A stretch of 64,000 nt of DNA from the NCBI RefSeq assembly GCF_024868665.1, contig NC_079894.1, positions 9,826,276 to 9,890,275 on the forward strand. The letters are read 5' to 3'. This document shows, piece by piece, positions 63,204 through 64,000 of this stretch (positions are counted from its first letter, which is position 1; every line of letters begins with the position of its first letter). This stretch comes from Triplophysa rosa. Lineage: Eukaryota; Chordata; Actinopteri; Cypriniformes; Nemacheilidae. Below the pieces are notes generated by a model that saw nothing but the letters and a program-made list of their open reading frames with translations, did no database searches and was not told the DNA's origin. Both the position numbers and the translations under genes were made by a program.

Positions 63204-64000
63204 GTTCCCCACCTGATACTAAATAAACTATTGTGAAAATGTGACTTGCTGTCAGCCAGCAAATAGACTACAAAACAAGAGGACATTTTTTTTATTGGCC
63301 ATTTCATGAGTTTACCTACCCATCCAGTCTAGACAGATATAATGGTAAACCACAAGACCTGCATAATCTGGCAAAAGAAATCAGAGAAGAGGGATGCCAG
63401 AAGAATTGTCCGTAGCATTAAGAAGCCTCCTCCTGTTCATATGATCTAGAGGTGATTGACAGGAGCTAATGATCAGGGTCCTTTTGAATCTACATTTAAA
63501 ATTTAATTTATAGATTAGATTGTGTTCTCTTTTAGTAAGAATCTGATTCATATTAGTTCTGCTAAATAGCTTTCTACCAGTAGCACAACATGGAGGGGTT
63601 CTGAACTTTGATGAATCACGTTTTTCTATTTATTCAAGCTCTTCCCCTTGAATTATATGTTCTTTCCTGGGCTAAACCAGGCATGTTGCACAGTATAGAT
63701 ATTAAACCCTGCCCTCTCCATGTAAATGAACAGAATCACGGCAAACTAAAGAATTCAACTGCACTTCAAATATTTTTTGCCAAATATGGTTTCTGTCATT
63801 TTTTTAGTTAGTTTTGGGCAATTCTGTGAAAATATCAACCTTACCATGAAAAAATAAAGTTTTTACCAACAGTTTTTACTATGGTAACAGCACAGATTTT
63901 AACATTTGGTGTTCAAATACCCATGTGAGATCTCTCTTCAAATTTGTAAAGCATTTGTTTTATTTTTAGTGCATGATTTTTCATAGTCAGGTAAGTGCCA

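Larger units (their letters stand above)
60267..64000 (+). other. Presumed tgfbr1 intron 1
   Basis: No further exon seen. The first 300 bases are moderately CG-containing. A hAT element at 61812-63203 carries a second hAT element at 61954-62707. After 63210 nothing is recognised. Confidence 0.45.

Overview
This window looks like a piece of a teleost genome, most likely a cyprinid (carp, barb or zebrafish-type fish). The genes are vertebrate genes with GT-AG introns. The spacers are AT-rich and full of fish-type repeats: foldback MITEs, hAT elements, a V-SINE and L2/CR1-like LINE remnants. No bacterial, viral or CRISPR feature is visible. All three host genes lie on the + strand.

Layout. (1) Positions 1-7511 hold the last 15 coding exons of a K-Cl cotransporter. 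I call it slc12a7 (KCC4 type) from the wording of its C-terminal half. It also carries two small in-frame exons that I know best from KCC2: a 102-nt exon with a DESRISIRRK segment and a 15-nt microexon encoding EWENL. (2) Positions 7512-33761 are mostly non-coding. They contain a 1.9-kb hAT element with a perfect 8-bp target duplication, a 1.8-kb TA-flanked element, many foldback MITEs, and a 5.2-kb nested pair of palindromic transposons (24278-29430). At 17121-17331 there is a signal-peptide-coding exon pair that is splice-phase compatible with the collagen gene downstream. (3) Positions 33762-57929 hold an apparently complete collagen gene in 40 coding exons, about 1281 residues: signal peptide, Pro/Thr-rich linker, thrombospondin-N domain, interrupted Gly-X-Y blocks, trimerisation segment, hinge and a C-terminal endostatin/restin domain. 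The restin wording and the downstream neighbour identify it as col15a1. (4) Positions 60191-60266 are a signal-peptide first exon, probably of tgfbr1, because COL15A1-TGFBR1 is a same-strand neighbour pair in other vertebrates. The rest of the window would be its first intron, with one hAT element nested inside another.

The genes do not form a pathway in the bacterial sense. slc12a7 is a membrane ion transporter. col15a1 (basement-membrane proteoglycan collagen) and tgfbr1 (TGF-beta type I receptor) are an old syntenic pair. The most unusual structures are the nested palindromic elements, where an undisturbed second arm of the outer element preserves the empty insertion site of the inner one, and the probable two-promoter organisation of col15a1.
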